From: Nocardia sp. CY41
GTDB taxonomy: Bacteria > Actinomycetota > Actinomycetes > Mycobacteriales > Mycobacteriaceae
Direction: 5' to 3'
Assembly: GCF_009829325.1 (NCBI RefSeq)
Contig: NZ_VUOS01000026.1
Location: 1-64,000, forward strand
Length of the DNA: 64,000 nt
A program made the translations under genes and the position numbers. This document shows positions 34,458 to 43,188 of this stretch, in pieces (position 1 is the first letter of the stretch; every line of letters starts with the position of its first letter). The notes under the pieces were generated by a model, which did not search any database, had not been told where the DNA came from, and saw only the letters and a program-made list of their open reading frames with translations.

Positions 34458-35047
34458 CTTCGTCGAAGAGTGCTCCTGGTACGCGGTCCCGACCAGCGAC
34501 CAGGCCGCGGTGCTCGACGCATTTCAGCTCACCGACGCTGTGCCGGTCGGCTTCCGAGAGGCCGCCTGGCTATTCGATGCACAAGGTGACCTGCCGCCCG
34601 ACAAGGCGGTTGTGGTCACTCCGGCGTTCGACGGCTGGACCCAGCTGGTGCACAGAGGAGCCCTGAACGCCGACCTCGAAGCGCTCAGCGCCCGCTTCGG
34701 TGCGGCACACTTCTATGGTCACGGGTACCAGAGCGGCTGCGGCGACTGGTCGGAGTGGACCGTCGCGGAGCAGGGCAAGGTACTGCAAATCGTGCTTCTA
34801 CGATCTGTACGGCAACGACTCCATGGGTCAGGCGAGCCGCGACGAGATGCTTGCGTGGATCAACGACCGGCGACGACCGGCGGCTCCAAGACTCCCAGCT
34901 GCAGACGATCCCGCGTTCGACGGCTACAACGGCTGGGAATTCGATGCAGGATCCGTCGCACACCGCCTGTCGGTCTCGCTGGACGGGGTTGGGCCCCACA
35001 CCACCGTGAAGGGAACCTCGCTCCTCGCGGCGCCAATCGCGTCATGA
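34380..35047 (+). pseudogene. frameshifted hypothetical protein
   Basis: The frame from about 34430 reads LGPTFVEECSWYAVPTSDQA, VPVGFREAAWLFDAQGDLPP, VVTPAFDGWTQLVHRGALNA and SGCGDWSEWTVAEQGKVLQI. At about 34796 the coherent text shifts by one base: FYDLYGNDSMGQASRDEML, DPAFDGYNGWEFDAGSV and ending TSLLAAPIAS. Removing one base would restore a protein of about 200 residues. No start codon with a ribosome-binding site is clear; the 5' end abuts the integrase relic. The family is not recognised. A real frameshift or a sequencing error would both fit. Confidence 0.6.
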
Positions 35048-35314
35048 CGACCAGACGATGTCAGCACCGGATCTGCTGGTCGTATGGCCCACGACCGGAC
35101 GATAGGTGAGGTCGGTGGTCACCGCGACATCGTCGCCGTCGCAGAGCAGTGCACAGTCACGACGACACGATAGGCGCACCTGCCGCTGAAGTCGCAGCCG
35201 CCGCCCTCGCACAGCCACAGGCAACGAACATCCGGAATACCGCTGAGCGCACGAGGTGCATCGAACGCCCCTTCGGCAAGAACTGCGAAAGCCGAGGAGT
35301 GAGCACGAGTATCG

Positions 35315-35460
35315 AACGTGGACCCAGCGGAGCGGCTCGCGGCTGCTCGCGAGGATCTTCAGCGATGGCACCGTCAACAGTAGTCGCTGGACGACAACCG
35401 CGATGGCGGGGAGCAGGGGCTCGCAATTTGTCCAACACCAGTACCACAGATCCGGGCGGG
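35315..35460 (-). pseudogene. Walker-B region relic of a STAND/LuxR regulator
   Basis: The minus strand has VVLVLDK in one frame and, shifted, NCEPLLPAIAVVVQRLLLT then VPSLKILASSREPLRWVHV. These equal the LVLDNCEHLLPGIVQVAQRL and SLKILATSREPLKWVHEHR region of the intact regulator at 24816. The rest of the gene is missing or scrambled, so this is a relic of a third member of this family in the window. Confidence 0.55.
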
Positions 35461-35504
35461 CTGCGCGAACCGTCGATCCCGCCGAGCGACTCCACCCACT
35501 ATCT

Positions 35505-35910
35505 CGCCGGCATGGAAACCTTTCCACGGGACCGGCTGCCGGTGTGGCTGGCTGCATATGTCGGTCGTGGTCTGCCCCAGTCGAGACCGGCCCGACAGGC
35601 ATTCGCCCAGGCGTCGGTTGACCGGCGAGACCGGGACCTGGTCGACAACGCCGAAGCATTGCTCGGCCAGGCCATCTCGCTGGATCGGGTGTACCAGGTA
35701 CCGGGCGAGGCGCGCGGCCGGAGTCGTCGGACTCGACTCCTACTCGGCGGATCTCGGCCTGCCGGAACTGACCAGAGCAACCGCGGAAGTGTCCGATGTG
35801 GCGCACAGATTCCGCGCCACGCTGCTCGCGGACACCGGAATCAACACGTATTCGCAAGCGCGGTGGAGAACGTACTGGCGGCCCTGCGCGACACCGACCG
35901 AAGAAGCTGA
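35505..35910 (+). pseudogene. frameshifted hypothetical protein upstream of padR
   Basis: The plus strand gives LPVWLAAYVGRGLPQSRPAR, DRDLVDNAEALLGQAISLDR in one frame, then VVGLDSYSADLGLPELTRAT and DVAHRFRATLLADTGINTY in a second, then SAVENVLAALRDTDRRS and a stop in the first. Two compensating frameshifts about 40 codons apart are needed to read it through. The family is not recognised. Confidence 0.4.
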
Positions 35911-35972
35911 CCGACGCCGAGGTCTCCGCCGGTCGGCGAGGACGGGTCACGGCGATCTGCCATGCTGTGGGC

Positions 35973-36521
35973 ATGTCGTTGCGATACGCCCTGCTCGGGC
36001 TTCTCGAGGACGGTCCGGCCAGCGGCTACCAGTTGACCGCCCGATTTGAAAGGTCGCTGCAGAAGCACGCGTGGACGGCGCGGCAGAGCCATATCTATCC
36101 GGAGTTGAACCGGCTCGCCGAAGCAGGGTTGATCGTCGTCGCAGAGGAGGGAGCTCGTGGCCGCCGGACGTATGCGATCACCGAGGAGGGGCGGACGTTA
36201 TTGCGGGAATGGTTGATGACGCCCATGCAGACCAGGGCGGTCCGCGACGAGTACTCGCTGCGGATGTTCCTGCTCTCGGCAGTGGAGCCCGAACAGGCAC
36301 GGGAGCTGGTCCTGCGGTATCGTGCCGACGCGCTCGCCGAACTCGATGAGCTGCGGTCCATCACCGCGCGTGCCGACGCCGACACCCACCCGTGCGGCAA
36401 ACTCCGGTTCGGCAGGCTGGCTGCGGAGTACGGCATCTATCAGCAAGAGGCCTTGTACCGATGGACCGAGTGGGCGTTACAGGTAATCGATGCGGAAGTG
36501 TCGTCCCGAAACAACTCGTAG
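35973..36521 (+). CDS. PadR-family transcriptional regulator
   Basis: A protein of 182 residues. The winged-helix N-terminus reads SLRYALLGLLEDGPASGYQL and HIYPELNRLAEAGLIVVAEE, followed by GRRTYAITEEGRTLLREWL. The C-terminal Vtr/PadR dimerisation domain (LRMFLLSAVEPEQARELVL through GIYQQEALYRWTEWAL) is complete. PadR proteins usually repress a neighbouring exporter or phenolic-acid gene; here both neighbours are decayed, so its target is unknown. Confidence 0.9.
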   Translation: MSLRYALLGLLEDGPASGYQLTARFERSLQKHAWTARQSHIYPELNRLAEAGLIVVAEEGARGRRTYAITEEGRTLLREWLMTPMQTRAVRDEYSLRMFLLSAVEPEQARELVLRYRADALAELDELRSITARADADTHPCGKLRFGRLAAEYGIYQQEALYRWTEWALQVIDAEVSSRNNS

Positions 36522-37069
36522 ACGAATACTTTGCCGATCAGGGTTCCGGCAGTAACGGCGCAAAAGACACGTGCGGCGGGTGTTGGACGAGCGGATGGTG
36601 TCAAGGAACGCCTCGGCCGAGGCCCGCAGGGTCTAGGGCGCGGACGTGTGGATCTTCCTCGAAAGGCCGGAGCTGCATGACTTCGAAGCCCGGTGATCCC
36701 TGGCGGGCAAGCTCCACGCGGCCATCCACATCGGCTATCACGGCATCGCCAACACTGCCGAGACTCTGATCCTGATGAACCACTACCCACTCGAAGACAC
36801 CGGCCGGGCAGGCCCGGCTGCAATCCGACATCCCGGAATCTGAGGCCGTTCAAGCGATGCGAGCCCGAGCAGGCTGAACAGGAACGCTGCAGCGAGTGCT
36901 TCCCGGCGGTCATCCCGCCAGCAACACCGGGAGCGGGACTGTGGGCGCAGTCCAGGTGAGCTGGCCGCGCTCGTACCTCCGTAGCCGAATTCGGCCGTTT
37001 CAGGCGGAACAACGACGCGCTCGGTTTCCCCAATGCCCGCTGCGCCCACATCTTCCGTCTCAGCGAGGC

Positions 37070-37180
37070 CATGCCGCACTCGCAGCAGCTGCCGCCCGGT
37101 AAGCGGATCGACCGATTCGGCTACGCCGGTGGACGTTTCCTCGCCCGGGCGGCTGACCCCGTTCCCTCCGGTCTCGACGA
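37070..37180 (+). pseudogene. TNT-type toxin domain relic
   Basis: The plus strand reads MPHSQQLPPGKRIDRFGYAG and GRFLARAADPVP. The LPPG-x-x-(I/L)-DRFG-x-x-GR(F/Y)L pattern is characteristic of the TNT (tuberculosis necrotising toxin, NAD glycohydrolase) domain that ends many actinobacterial secreted toxins. The remainder of the domain is absent and no ESX-type N-terminal region is upstream. Confidence 0.5.
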
Positions 37181-37204
37181 GGTCTGCGGGGCGAGAAGCG
37201 GCAA

Positions 37205-37245
37205 AAAAATGGGAACTGCAACGGTGAACGCTGCTACCCATCGGA
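37205..37245 (+). repeat. partial duplicate of the NmrA gene 3' region
   Basis: The translated piece KMGTATVNAATHR closely matches KLGTAKVNVATHR near the end of the NmrA-like protein (38786-38824), and the DNA is similar base by base over about 35 nt. It lies on the same strand about 1.6 kb away, with the HxlR gene between. It is either a remnant of a second NmrA-like gene or a duplication junction. Confidence 0.55.
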
Positions 37246-37251
37246 CGAGAT

Positions 37252-37917
37252 TCAGAGGAGATCGGCGGGGGTTGGTCGCGGCAGTGCGCTGAGCAGCCGT
37301 TCGAACGCGGCCGGATCGCCTGCAAGGTTCAGCCGACCCGATTGCATGGCGTGTAACACGGGCTCGGCTCGGGTCATCACCCTCACGAACGTTCGAACGT
37401 CGGTGGTGACGATGACGTCGGGCGCCGCCACCTCCTCGCGAGATATGTCGATCTCGGCTCCCATCACTCGGACTGCCACGTGATCAGCACCGAACCGCAA
37501 CTCATAGGTGGCATGCAGGTCGGTAGCGGAGGGCGGGCGAAAATCGGTCCGCAGCGCCAGCATCAGCGAATCGACGCTGACGTGATCATCGAGATCTCGG
37601 AACGGCGACTGCCGGCCCCACCGGGCGAGCTCCACAAGGACGCCTTCCAAGCTGCGACCCCACACCGTAAGTTCGTAGACCTGCGATGCGGCAGGTGGGC
37701 CGAGTGTGCGTCGTCGGACTATGCCGTACTCCTCGAGCTCACGCAGCCGCTGGGTCAGACGATTGGGTGCAATGGCAGGGAGTCCCGCCCGCAGGTCGCT
37801 GAATCGTTTGGGTCCGAACAGGAGCTCTCGAACGATGAGCAGGGCCCACCGGTCACCCACCAGGTCAAGAGCGTTGGCGACCGCACACGCCTCGCCGTAT
37901 GTCCGTTTGCTGTCCAC
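37252..37917 (-). CDS. HxlR-family regulator with C-terminal sterol-carrier-like domain
   Basis: A protein of 221 residues. Residues 1-105 form the HxlR winged helix: CAVANALDLVGDRWALLIVR, RFSDLRAGLPAIAPNRLTQR and LRELEEYGIVRRR. Residues 120-221 add a domain resembling SCP2-like folds (LRTDFRPPSATDLHATYELR through GRLNLAGDPAAFERLL). Simple HxlR proteins stop near 120 residues. Cys11 near the N-terminus is where redox-sensing HxlR proteins often carry their sensor Cys. It is divergent from an NmrA-like gene, a common pairing for quinone or electrophile sensing; control of that gene is inferred. Confidence 0.88.
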   Translation of the reverse strand: MDSKRTYGEACAVANALDLVGDRWALLIVRELLFGPKRFSDLRAGLPAIAPNRLTQRLRELEEYGIVRRRTLGPPAASQVYELTVWGRSLEGVLVELARWGRQSPFRDLDDHVSVDSLMLALRTDFRPPSATDLHATYELRFGADHVAVRVMGAEIDISREEVAAPDVIVTTDVRTFVRVMTRAEPVLHAMQSGRLNLAGDPAAFERLLSALPRPTPADLL

Positions 37918-37954
37918 GTCGATAGTTTATCGCCTCAGTTACGAAGCGCACTTC

Positions 37955-37977
37955 TATAGTTGCGATATGTATCTATA
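37955..37977. promoter_or_regulatory. candidate HxlR operator/promoter
   Basis: TATAG at 37955-37959 and CTATA at 37973-37977 form an inverted repeat around a 13-bp AT-rich centre, in the 99-bp divergent gap between hxlR and the NmrA-like gene. It is the most AT-rich part of the gap and could be operator, -10 elements, or both. Confidence 0.45.
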
Positions 37978-38016
37978 AAGTACCATTATGTAACCACCTA
38001 CGAACATGGAGCAAGG

Positions 38017-38913
38017 ATGATTCTCGTTACAGGCGCTACAGGCCGTCCGGGGTCGGCAGTGATTCGGGAGTTCGTGCGCCACGGCGACCCGGTCCGCGCG
38101 CTGGTCCGCACACCCGCAAAAGCCGCCGAACTGCAGGCGCTACCGGTCGTCGATGTCGTCGTCGGCGACATGCTGAGGCCGGACTCCCTCAGCGCTGCCC
38201 TCGAGGGTGTCGATCGAGTGCTGATGATCTCCGGAGCTGGGCCCGACATGCTCGAAACGCAATGCACGTTCATCGACGCTGCCAAACGCGCCGGCGTCGG
38301 GCGCATCGTCAAGTTCTCCGGTGACGATCATTTCACCGGTTGGGATGCGGAGAAGTTCCGGTCGACCCGCAACCATGAGCAGGTTCAGCGCTATCTGTTG
38401 GCATCCGGCGTTCCGTGGACTGTGCTGCGGCCCAGTCAGTTCATGGAGGCGTATTTCGAGGAGGTTCCCGACATCGTCGCGCGGGGTGAACTGCGCTTGC
38501 CCCTGGGCGAGGCGGCGCTGGTCCCGATAGCGATCGACGACATCGCCTCTATTGCGCATTCCGTGCTGACCGGCGACGGACACGAATACACCACCTACCG
38601 GATGTCCGGGCCGCAGGCGTTGACCGGGGCCGGGGTCGCCGCCGACATTGCCGCAGCCATCGACCGACCTGTCCGATATGTCGACGTCGCCCCCCAGACC
38701 AAACGCAGCGAGTGGCTCGGCCGAGGTTATCCGCCGCCGCGCGCCGACGCGTTCGTCGAACTCTTCGACGAGCGGCGGAAACTGGGAACCGCCAAGGTGA
38801 ACGTTGCTACCCATCGGCGATTCGGTATCGAGCCGACAACTTTTCACGAATTCGCGGCACGGCACGCGGCCGTCTTCCGCGGCGAACGTGCCTATCGAAG
38901 CGCCGCGGCCTGA
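38017..38913 (+). CDS. NmrA-like NAD(P)-binding protein (quinone oxidoreductase-type)
   Basis: A protein of 298 residues. The Rossmann motif is MILVTGATGRPGSAVIREFV, followed by VVVGDMLRPDSLSAALEGVD and VKFSGDDHF; there is no YxxxK triad, as in atypical SDR/NmrA proteins. The C-terminal part is the usual substrate-side domain. GGAG precedes ATG 38017. It may reduce quinones with NADPH or act as a redox sensor. Its divergent HxlR-type regulator supports an electrophile-stress role. Confidence 0.88.
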   Translation: MILVTGATGRPGSAVIREFVRHGDPVRALVRTPAKAAELQALPVVDVVVGDMLRPDSLSAALEGVDRVLMISGAGPDMLETQCTFIDAAKRAGVGRIVKFSGDDHFTGWDAEKFRSTRNHEQVQRYLLASGVPWTVLRPSQFMEAYFEEVPDIVARGELRLPLGEAALVPIAIDDIASIAHSVLTGDGHEYTTYRMSGPQALTGAGVAADIAAAIDRPVRYVDVAPQTKRSEWLGRGYPPPRADAFVELFDERRKLGTAKVNVATHRRFGIEPTTFHEFAARHAAVFRGERAYRSAAA

Positions 38914-39734
38914 GAGTTCCTATGAATGCGGTGCTGTTGCTGGACGAAGCGGCGACCAGGCGAGTGGTCGGCGGCCCTCGCGTCATGTCAGTGCAGTTCG
39001 TCCACTACCACCGCGACCGCGTTGTGCCCCGGGCTTGGTCCGAATGGCGCGGGTTGTCGAATTGCTCGGGATCGGCCGCGACACGGGTGAGTCGATCCGC
39101 AAGCCCTTTGAAGTCGAGTGGCAGGAACAGAAGAAGAGAAACATGACTCGGAGGAACCGGCTGCCACGAGCGGGGGGGTCTTTCTAGCCCTACTGGGAGT
39201 GGCGCCGGTGGTGTGGGGAGTGAATTCGTGGCGATATGCCTAGGAATCCATTAGCGGCCCTGCGACCTGCAATGGCAGAGTGCTGCCCCCTGGAGAGGGC
39301 TGCCGCATCCTGAGAACACCGGAATCTGATCAGCCACCGACCGGACGACCCGATGCTGATTAGCTTTCGCACCCGCGAACACTTGTACACCGGCGGCGTC
39401 AAGAGGCGCGAAGTCTGTCGAGCTCCCCAATCACGGCCGACGAGTCCGGCGGTCACCGCGGGCGGATCGATCGGCACCCCCGAGGCAGCCGACGTTGCGG
39501 TGATTGTCGGTTCGGACACATCGGAATCCTGACCCTGCTCGCATGTCGTATCGGTCGAGGCCACCTGCTACGACTGTCGGAGGTCGGAAAGGGTTGGGCC
39601 GTGGCGCCGTCGCGGCCGCAACACCCGGTAGCAACCGAAATGCCTAACGCGTACCGATGACGGGCACAGCCTGGGTCGTGAAAATAACGTCCGAAGGAGT
39701 TGTCACCAGCACCGGCAACAATCGAAGGAGAATC
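38914..39734. other. degraded stretch downstream of NmrA-like gene
   Basis: About 820 bp with no intact gene. Short protein-like pieces are visible on the plus strand (MNAVLLLDEAATRRVVGGPR near 38922; MARVVELLGIGRDTGESIRK near 39045) and on the minus strand from 39564 (TDTTCEQGQDSDVSEPTITA). None carries a recognisable family motif with a ribosome-binding site. Confidence 0.45.
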
Positions 39735-40031
39735 ATGACAGGGTCATCGAACGAAGACCTGAACACCACGCCGAGTCAATTCAGCCTGGATACAAGGCCT
39801 GCGTGGGGTCTCCGTCGCGCGATGGGCATCGCTATTGTCGCATTCGGCATTGTGATTCCCGGAATGGCAACGGCCGGGGCCGACGAGTGGCCGAAGATGA
39901 GTGTCGGGCACCCCACCGAACACGACTGCCTCGTCGTCAACGGCGAGTACCAGCGTTACTACCGGACATCGGGGTGCACGCTGAGCGGCAACCCGACGAT
40001 CCGATGGTGGTTCGAATACTGGCCGAAGTAG
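39735..40031 (+). CDS. small secreted protein
   Basis: A protein of 98 residues with GAAGGAG 5 nt before the ATG. A long polar N-region ending in Arg-Arg is followed by MGIAIVAFGIVIPGMATAGA, a signal peptide with a likely cleavage site near residue 50. The mature part is about 48 residues, rich in Trp/Tyr/Arg, with two Cys (HDCLVV, SGCTLS) that could form one disulfide. No family is recognised. Secretion is predicted; the function is unknown. Confidence 0.75.
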   Translation: MTGSSNEDLNTTPSQFSLDTRPAWGLRRAMGIAIVAFGIVIPGMATAGADEWPKMSVGHPTEHDCLVVNGEYQRYYRTSGCTLSGNPTIRWWFEYWPK

Positions 40032-40272
40032 CCTCGTTCGAGGCGAATACACAAGACAGCCCGGTGCATCTGAGAACTTCCAGAACTCCGGTGTCTCCGA
40101 ATGTCTGCGATCGCTCGCGGCGAGGAACTTCGCGGGAACGAAGATCCGGAACACCCTGGGACCGGGAGGCATGGTCGCAACGGTCCGATCATTCCCGGCC
40201 ACTCGGGCATCGGGGGGACTTCGGCCAGCCGCCCATCCGCAGACGCCTTCGGCCAACGAGGCGGTGTTGTGA

Positions 40273-41253
40273 TCAGGCGATGTCGAGAAGCTCAGACAGC
40301 AGCCATTTGCCGGAGACCTTGATCATCCGAGCCGCCATGGTTCCCCTCGTGAGTTCGGACGCCGCTCTGACCTTCGACGCACTGACCTCCACAACGAGCA
40401 GCAGGTCGGCCCTGTCGGCGCGGAGATCGACCAAACCGACTGGATCCACCTTCACGGTCTGCTTGGCTTGCGTCGCAGTGACCCCCTCGACGAGATCGTC
40501 GCTGGACGCCTCGAATATCTGCAGCAGCGGATAGGTCAAGAGTGCCGAGACCTTGGATCGATACTCATCGATCAGCCGGTAGTCGTAGGTGTACATCGCC
40601 TGTGTGGCCTCGGCTGCGGCCGTCTTCACCTCGCGGGTAGCAGCGTCGACGACGAAGGCGTCATTGCCGATCTCGGCCGGTGTTTCGCCGAAGATGGCGA
40701 GCGGGCCTGTGCGAACGTCGGCGGCCATTCGTGGTGTGCCGATGGGCTGCAGATCGTCTGCTTTCCAATCTCCCCCCTCCTTGGCCAGCGACAGCACATA
40801 CGTAGCGGCACGTGCCTGCGTGTCGGTGCTCGTTCTCTGTTCGAGCACGACGATGGCTTCGGCCCGCGTCCCACCGTCGTCGAACTCCGCAAGCGCGGCA
40901 ACGAGCGGACTCGCGAAGATCGACGACTTCGACTGCGACACAGCTTGTTTCATTCTCTCGGCGTTGCTGTCGAAAGCATCGCGGAGAGATCCGGTCATCT
41001 TCGATCGCATTGTGCGCATCGAATCGTCGATACGCTCGGCGTCCATGCCCACCACGGCGACGGCCACCTCCTTGGCGGCGTTCAACGCTGCGTCCCGCGC
41101 GAAGACCTTCGATTGCAGACCGGAGTCCTGCCCCGCTTCGTTGTCCCGCTGCACCGTCTTCGTCGTCGACGCGATAGACAGCAGCGCGACTGCCGTTATC
41201 GCGACAACCGCCACTCCGACCAGCATCATCAATCCAACCCGGGCTGACTTCAT
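40273..41253 (-). CDS. Mce-associated-type membrane protein with duplicated domain
   Basis: A protein of 326 residues from ATG 41253; in-frame starts at 41289 (ATG) and 41310 (TTG) are also possible because ribosome-binding sites are weak. An N-terminal helix (LMMLVGVAVVAITAVALLSI) anchors the protein. The exported part reads as two Mce-associated (NTF2-like) units: SKMTGSLRDAFDSNAERMKQ through WKADDLQPIG, and EYRSKVSALLTYPLLQIFEA through VSGKWLLSELLDIA. Usual family members have one unit and sit by mce operons; this one is isolated. A role in lipid-import complexes is inferred from family resemblance only. Confidence 0.7.
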   Translation of the reverse strand: MKSARVGLMMLVGVAVVAITAVALLSIASTTKTVQRDNEAGQDSGLQSKVFARDAALNAAKEVAVAVVGMDAERIDDSMRTMRSKMTGSLRDAFDSNAERMKQAVSQSKSSIFASPLVAALAEFDDGGTRAEAIVVLEQRTSTDTQARAATYVLSLAKEGGDWKADDLQPIGTPRMAADVRTGPLAIFGETPAEIGNDAFVVDAATREVKTAAAEATQAMYTYDYRLIDEYRSKVSALLTYPLLQIFEASSDDLVEGVTATQAKQTVKVDPVGLVDLRADRADLLLVVEVSASKVRAASELTRGTMAARMIKVSGKWLLSELLDIA

Positions 41254-41306
41254 CGACAGGAACCTATCCACTCCGCGACCCCCTGACATCAGCACTCGAT
41301 AGGTAC

Positions 41307-41622
41307 TCAACGATCGTTACGGCGGTCAGTGAGCGCGGATCGCGTACCACTTCCGGCTGCCCGCGGGTGAACCAGTGGGCACAACGCGGGGGCGAATACC
41401 TCGGGCACCAGCACCCGTTGTCCGGTGGAGAACGCGATCTCGTACACGCGGGCGGCACAGTCGGCGGGTAACGCCCCGAAAGCCGATGCGGTCACTCCCA
41501 CCCGGAAGACCCGCCTGCGTTCGAGCATGGCCGAGCGGCGGGTGTGCAGGCCGAATGGCGTATCGCCGGGCGGAATCAGGACGTCGCGGTCGGATTCGCG
41601 GAAGATGTTCAGATCTCACTGA
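41307..41622 (-). pseudogene. relic of an unrecognised family, also seen at 28860
   Basis: The minus strand gives NIFRESDRDVLIPPGDTPFG, LHTRRSAMLERRRVFRVGV and ARVYEIAFSTGQRVLVPEVF before a stop at 41307. There is no start codon or ribosome-binding site, and the coherent text begins abruptly near 41622. Its core matches the plus-strand relic at 28860. The family and function are unknown. Confidence 0.45.
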
Positions 41623-41739
41623 CCAGCATTCCACTACCGTCGCGCAACCGGGACCGACGCACCGCGCGCTGGAAGGAGGCACTCGATGCCCGCGCGAGTG
41701 CCTAGGGAAGTGCCGATGGCGAGGAGGGCTGTCATACGG

Positions 41740-42240
41740 TGACGGCCATGGTGGCCCTCCGCCGCGTCTTCCCGAGCAGCAGATCGAGTTGGTGCTCGGA
41801 CCGTTTCCGGACGGGATGCGCCGCATCGACGATGCCTGGAGCGCGACGGCGGCAGTGTGCCGGACTTCGGCCGAGGGCCACGAGCGTTTCGCCGTCGCGC
41901 TCGGGCCGAGTGGACGTGGGGGTACGCCGAAGACGCATATCGGTGAGGTGCATTCCGCGCAACTCGCCCCACTGCCGTCGCGGCTGCCGAACACACCGCT
42001 GATCCCTTGGATGTCGGTGCGGCGGCCGTGGTTCCGACGATCGACGAAGCCGCCGGCCTGTATCACGTCGTCAGCGAATCCGCGGGTGGAAAGTCAATGG
42101 CCTCGGATATTTCGAACGTTCGAGCCCGGCGGGCTGTACTCCTGATCGGCACCACGACCGGCGAGCCGGGTGCGCTGACGATCTACGACTTCATTGGACA
42201 CGAAGGCGGAGCTGACCTGATCCAGATCGCCCCGTGGATA
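41740..42240 (+). pseudogene. decayed hypothetical gene
   Basis: One plus-strand frame reads LPEQQIELVLGPFPDGMRRI and DDAWSATAAVCRTSAEGHER. After a frameshift near 41925 a second reads DVGAAAVVPTIDEAAGLYHV, RAVLLIGTTTGEPGALTIYD and FIGHEGGADLIQIAPW. The two parts may belong to one gene. No family is firmly recognised. Confidence 0.4.
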
Positions 42241-42288
42241 GTGCAACCCCACAGCCGTTCTGGATGCTTGTCCCGCTGTGCTTTGGCC

Positions 42289-42927
42289 TCAGGCCGGCTT
42301 CATTGGCTTCGGATAATGGGGATGAAGAAAGTTGAAGCCCACCGCTGCCGATTCGTATCGGCCTTGGAGCGCCTTGTAGGAATCATGAATGTCGGTAAGA
42401 GTGTCGACCAGCCGATCCAGAATCCCCGAAACGGTGGCGCGCGCAGTAGCGCCTTCATTTCGACCGCCGTTATCGCGGGTGCGCGGCGGGACGATCTCCT
42501 CGATGTAGCGATTGAGCCGACCGAGCCTGTTGCTCAACATGGCAGTGAACGCGACATTGCTTGCGCTCGGATCGACTTGTTGTAGCCGAAGAAGGCTCCT
42601 GTAATCGGAATCGTCGACGATCTTCCTCCAGCGTTGAAGCTCACCTCGGCTCTCCATGTAACGGTCATAGGAGACTCCCTTGCCGTCGGGGCCGATACCG
42701 TGGTGCACTACGCCCAGTTCATGCAACTCGGCGGGAAAGTCGGGCAGTGCGGGCGAATGGCCTTGCAACCCGATCGTATCCAACATCATCCAGCACGCCG
42801 TCTCGACCCAATCGATCATCGGAAAGCATTCCGGATACCCCTGAGGCCGGGTGATTTGCACCAAAGTGAACATGAGCGAATGTATCCACCACCGCACCAG
42901 TTCGGCATCGGCACGTAATAGGCACAC
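42289..42927 (-). CDS. hypothetical protein
   Basis: A protein of about 212 residues. The frame stays open upstream to about 43190, but that part encodes a relaxase relic, so the real gene probably starts at GTG 42927 or ATG 42876. The text is coherent: ELVRWWIHSLMFTLVQITRP, PQGYPECFPMIDWVETACWM, YDRYMESRGELQRWRKIVDD and LSNRLGRLNRYIEEIVPPRT. It is helical, with no membrane segment. No family is recognised. Its 5' end may have been replaced by recombination with the relaxase piece. Confidence 0.5.
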   Translation of the reverse strand: MCLLRADAELVRWWIHSLMFTLVQITRPQGYPECFPMIDWVETACWMMLDTIGLQGHSPALPDFPAELHELGVVHHGIGPDGKGVSYDRYMESRGELQRWRKIVDDSDYRSLLRLQQVDPSASNVAFTAMLSNRLGRLNRYIEEIVPPRTRDNGGRNEGATARATVSGILDRLVDTLTDIHDSYKALQGRYESAAVGFNFLHPHYPKPMKPA

Positions 42928-42949
42928 ACCGGAACGACCCGTGAGTTGT

Positions 42950-43188
42950 GCCCTACGCCCTACGGGTCGTTCTGGAGGCTCGCGCGCCACCTCGCCTACG
43001 CGTGAGGTGGCGAACTCGCGCAGCAGCTGGACTCGGCCGTCGTTGAGCATCTGGCCGTTGTCGTTGGCGGCGTGCTCGATGATCGCGACATCCACCGCGG
43101 CCGCCGGGACGGTGCGCCCGCCATCGAGCAGGCTCGCCGCTTTCAGGTGTTCCTCGGCCGCGACGATCTGTGGGGTGGTGTAGTGGCG
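42950..43188 (-). pseudogene. MobF/TraA-type relaxase-helicase relic
   Basis: The minus strand reads HYTTPQIVAAEEHLKAASLL, DGGRTVPAAAVDVAIIEHAA and NDGRVQLLREFATS, then diverges. This matches the linker just before the Walker A motif in actinobacterial TrwC/TraA-type conjugative relaxases (F/YTT...AAE, then LNDGQ..L). Only about 70 residues remain, without the relaxase active site or ATP site. It abuts the serine recombinase relic, and both suggest a lost conjugative element. Confidence 0.6.

Larger units (their letters stand above)
36522..37251. other. degraded stretch between padR and hxlR
   Basis: About 730 bp with no intact gene. Short protein-like pieces occur (for example AAIHIGYHGIANTAETLIL near 36715). 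Two pieces are recognisable and listed separately: a TNT-toxin-like piece near 37070-37180 and a duplicate of the NmrA gene's 3' part near 37205-37245. Confidence 0.5.

Noticed and set aside
35042..35974. A 310-codon minus-strand open frame
   Set aside because: Mostly Arg/Ser/Cys-rich noise. Only a short internal stretch is real homology (the STAND relic), and padR and a decayed gene occupy the other strand.
42289..43095. The full 268-codon frame as one protein
   Set aside because: Its first 40 or so codons match a conjugative relaxase linker and continue upstream past the start, so the frame is a chance fusion of a relic with the hypothetical gene.
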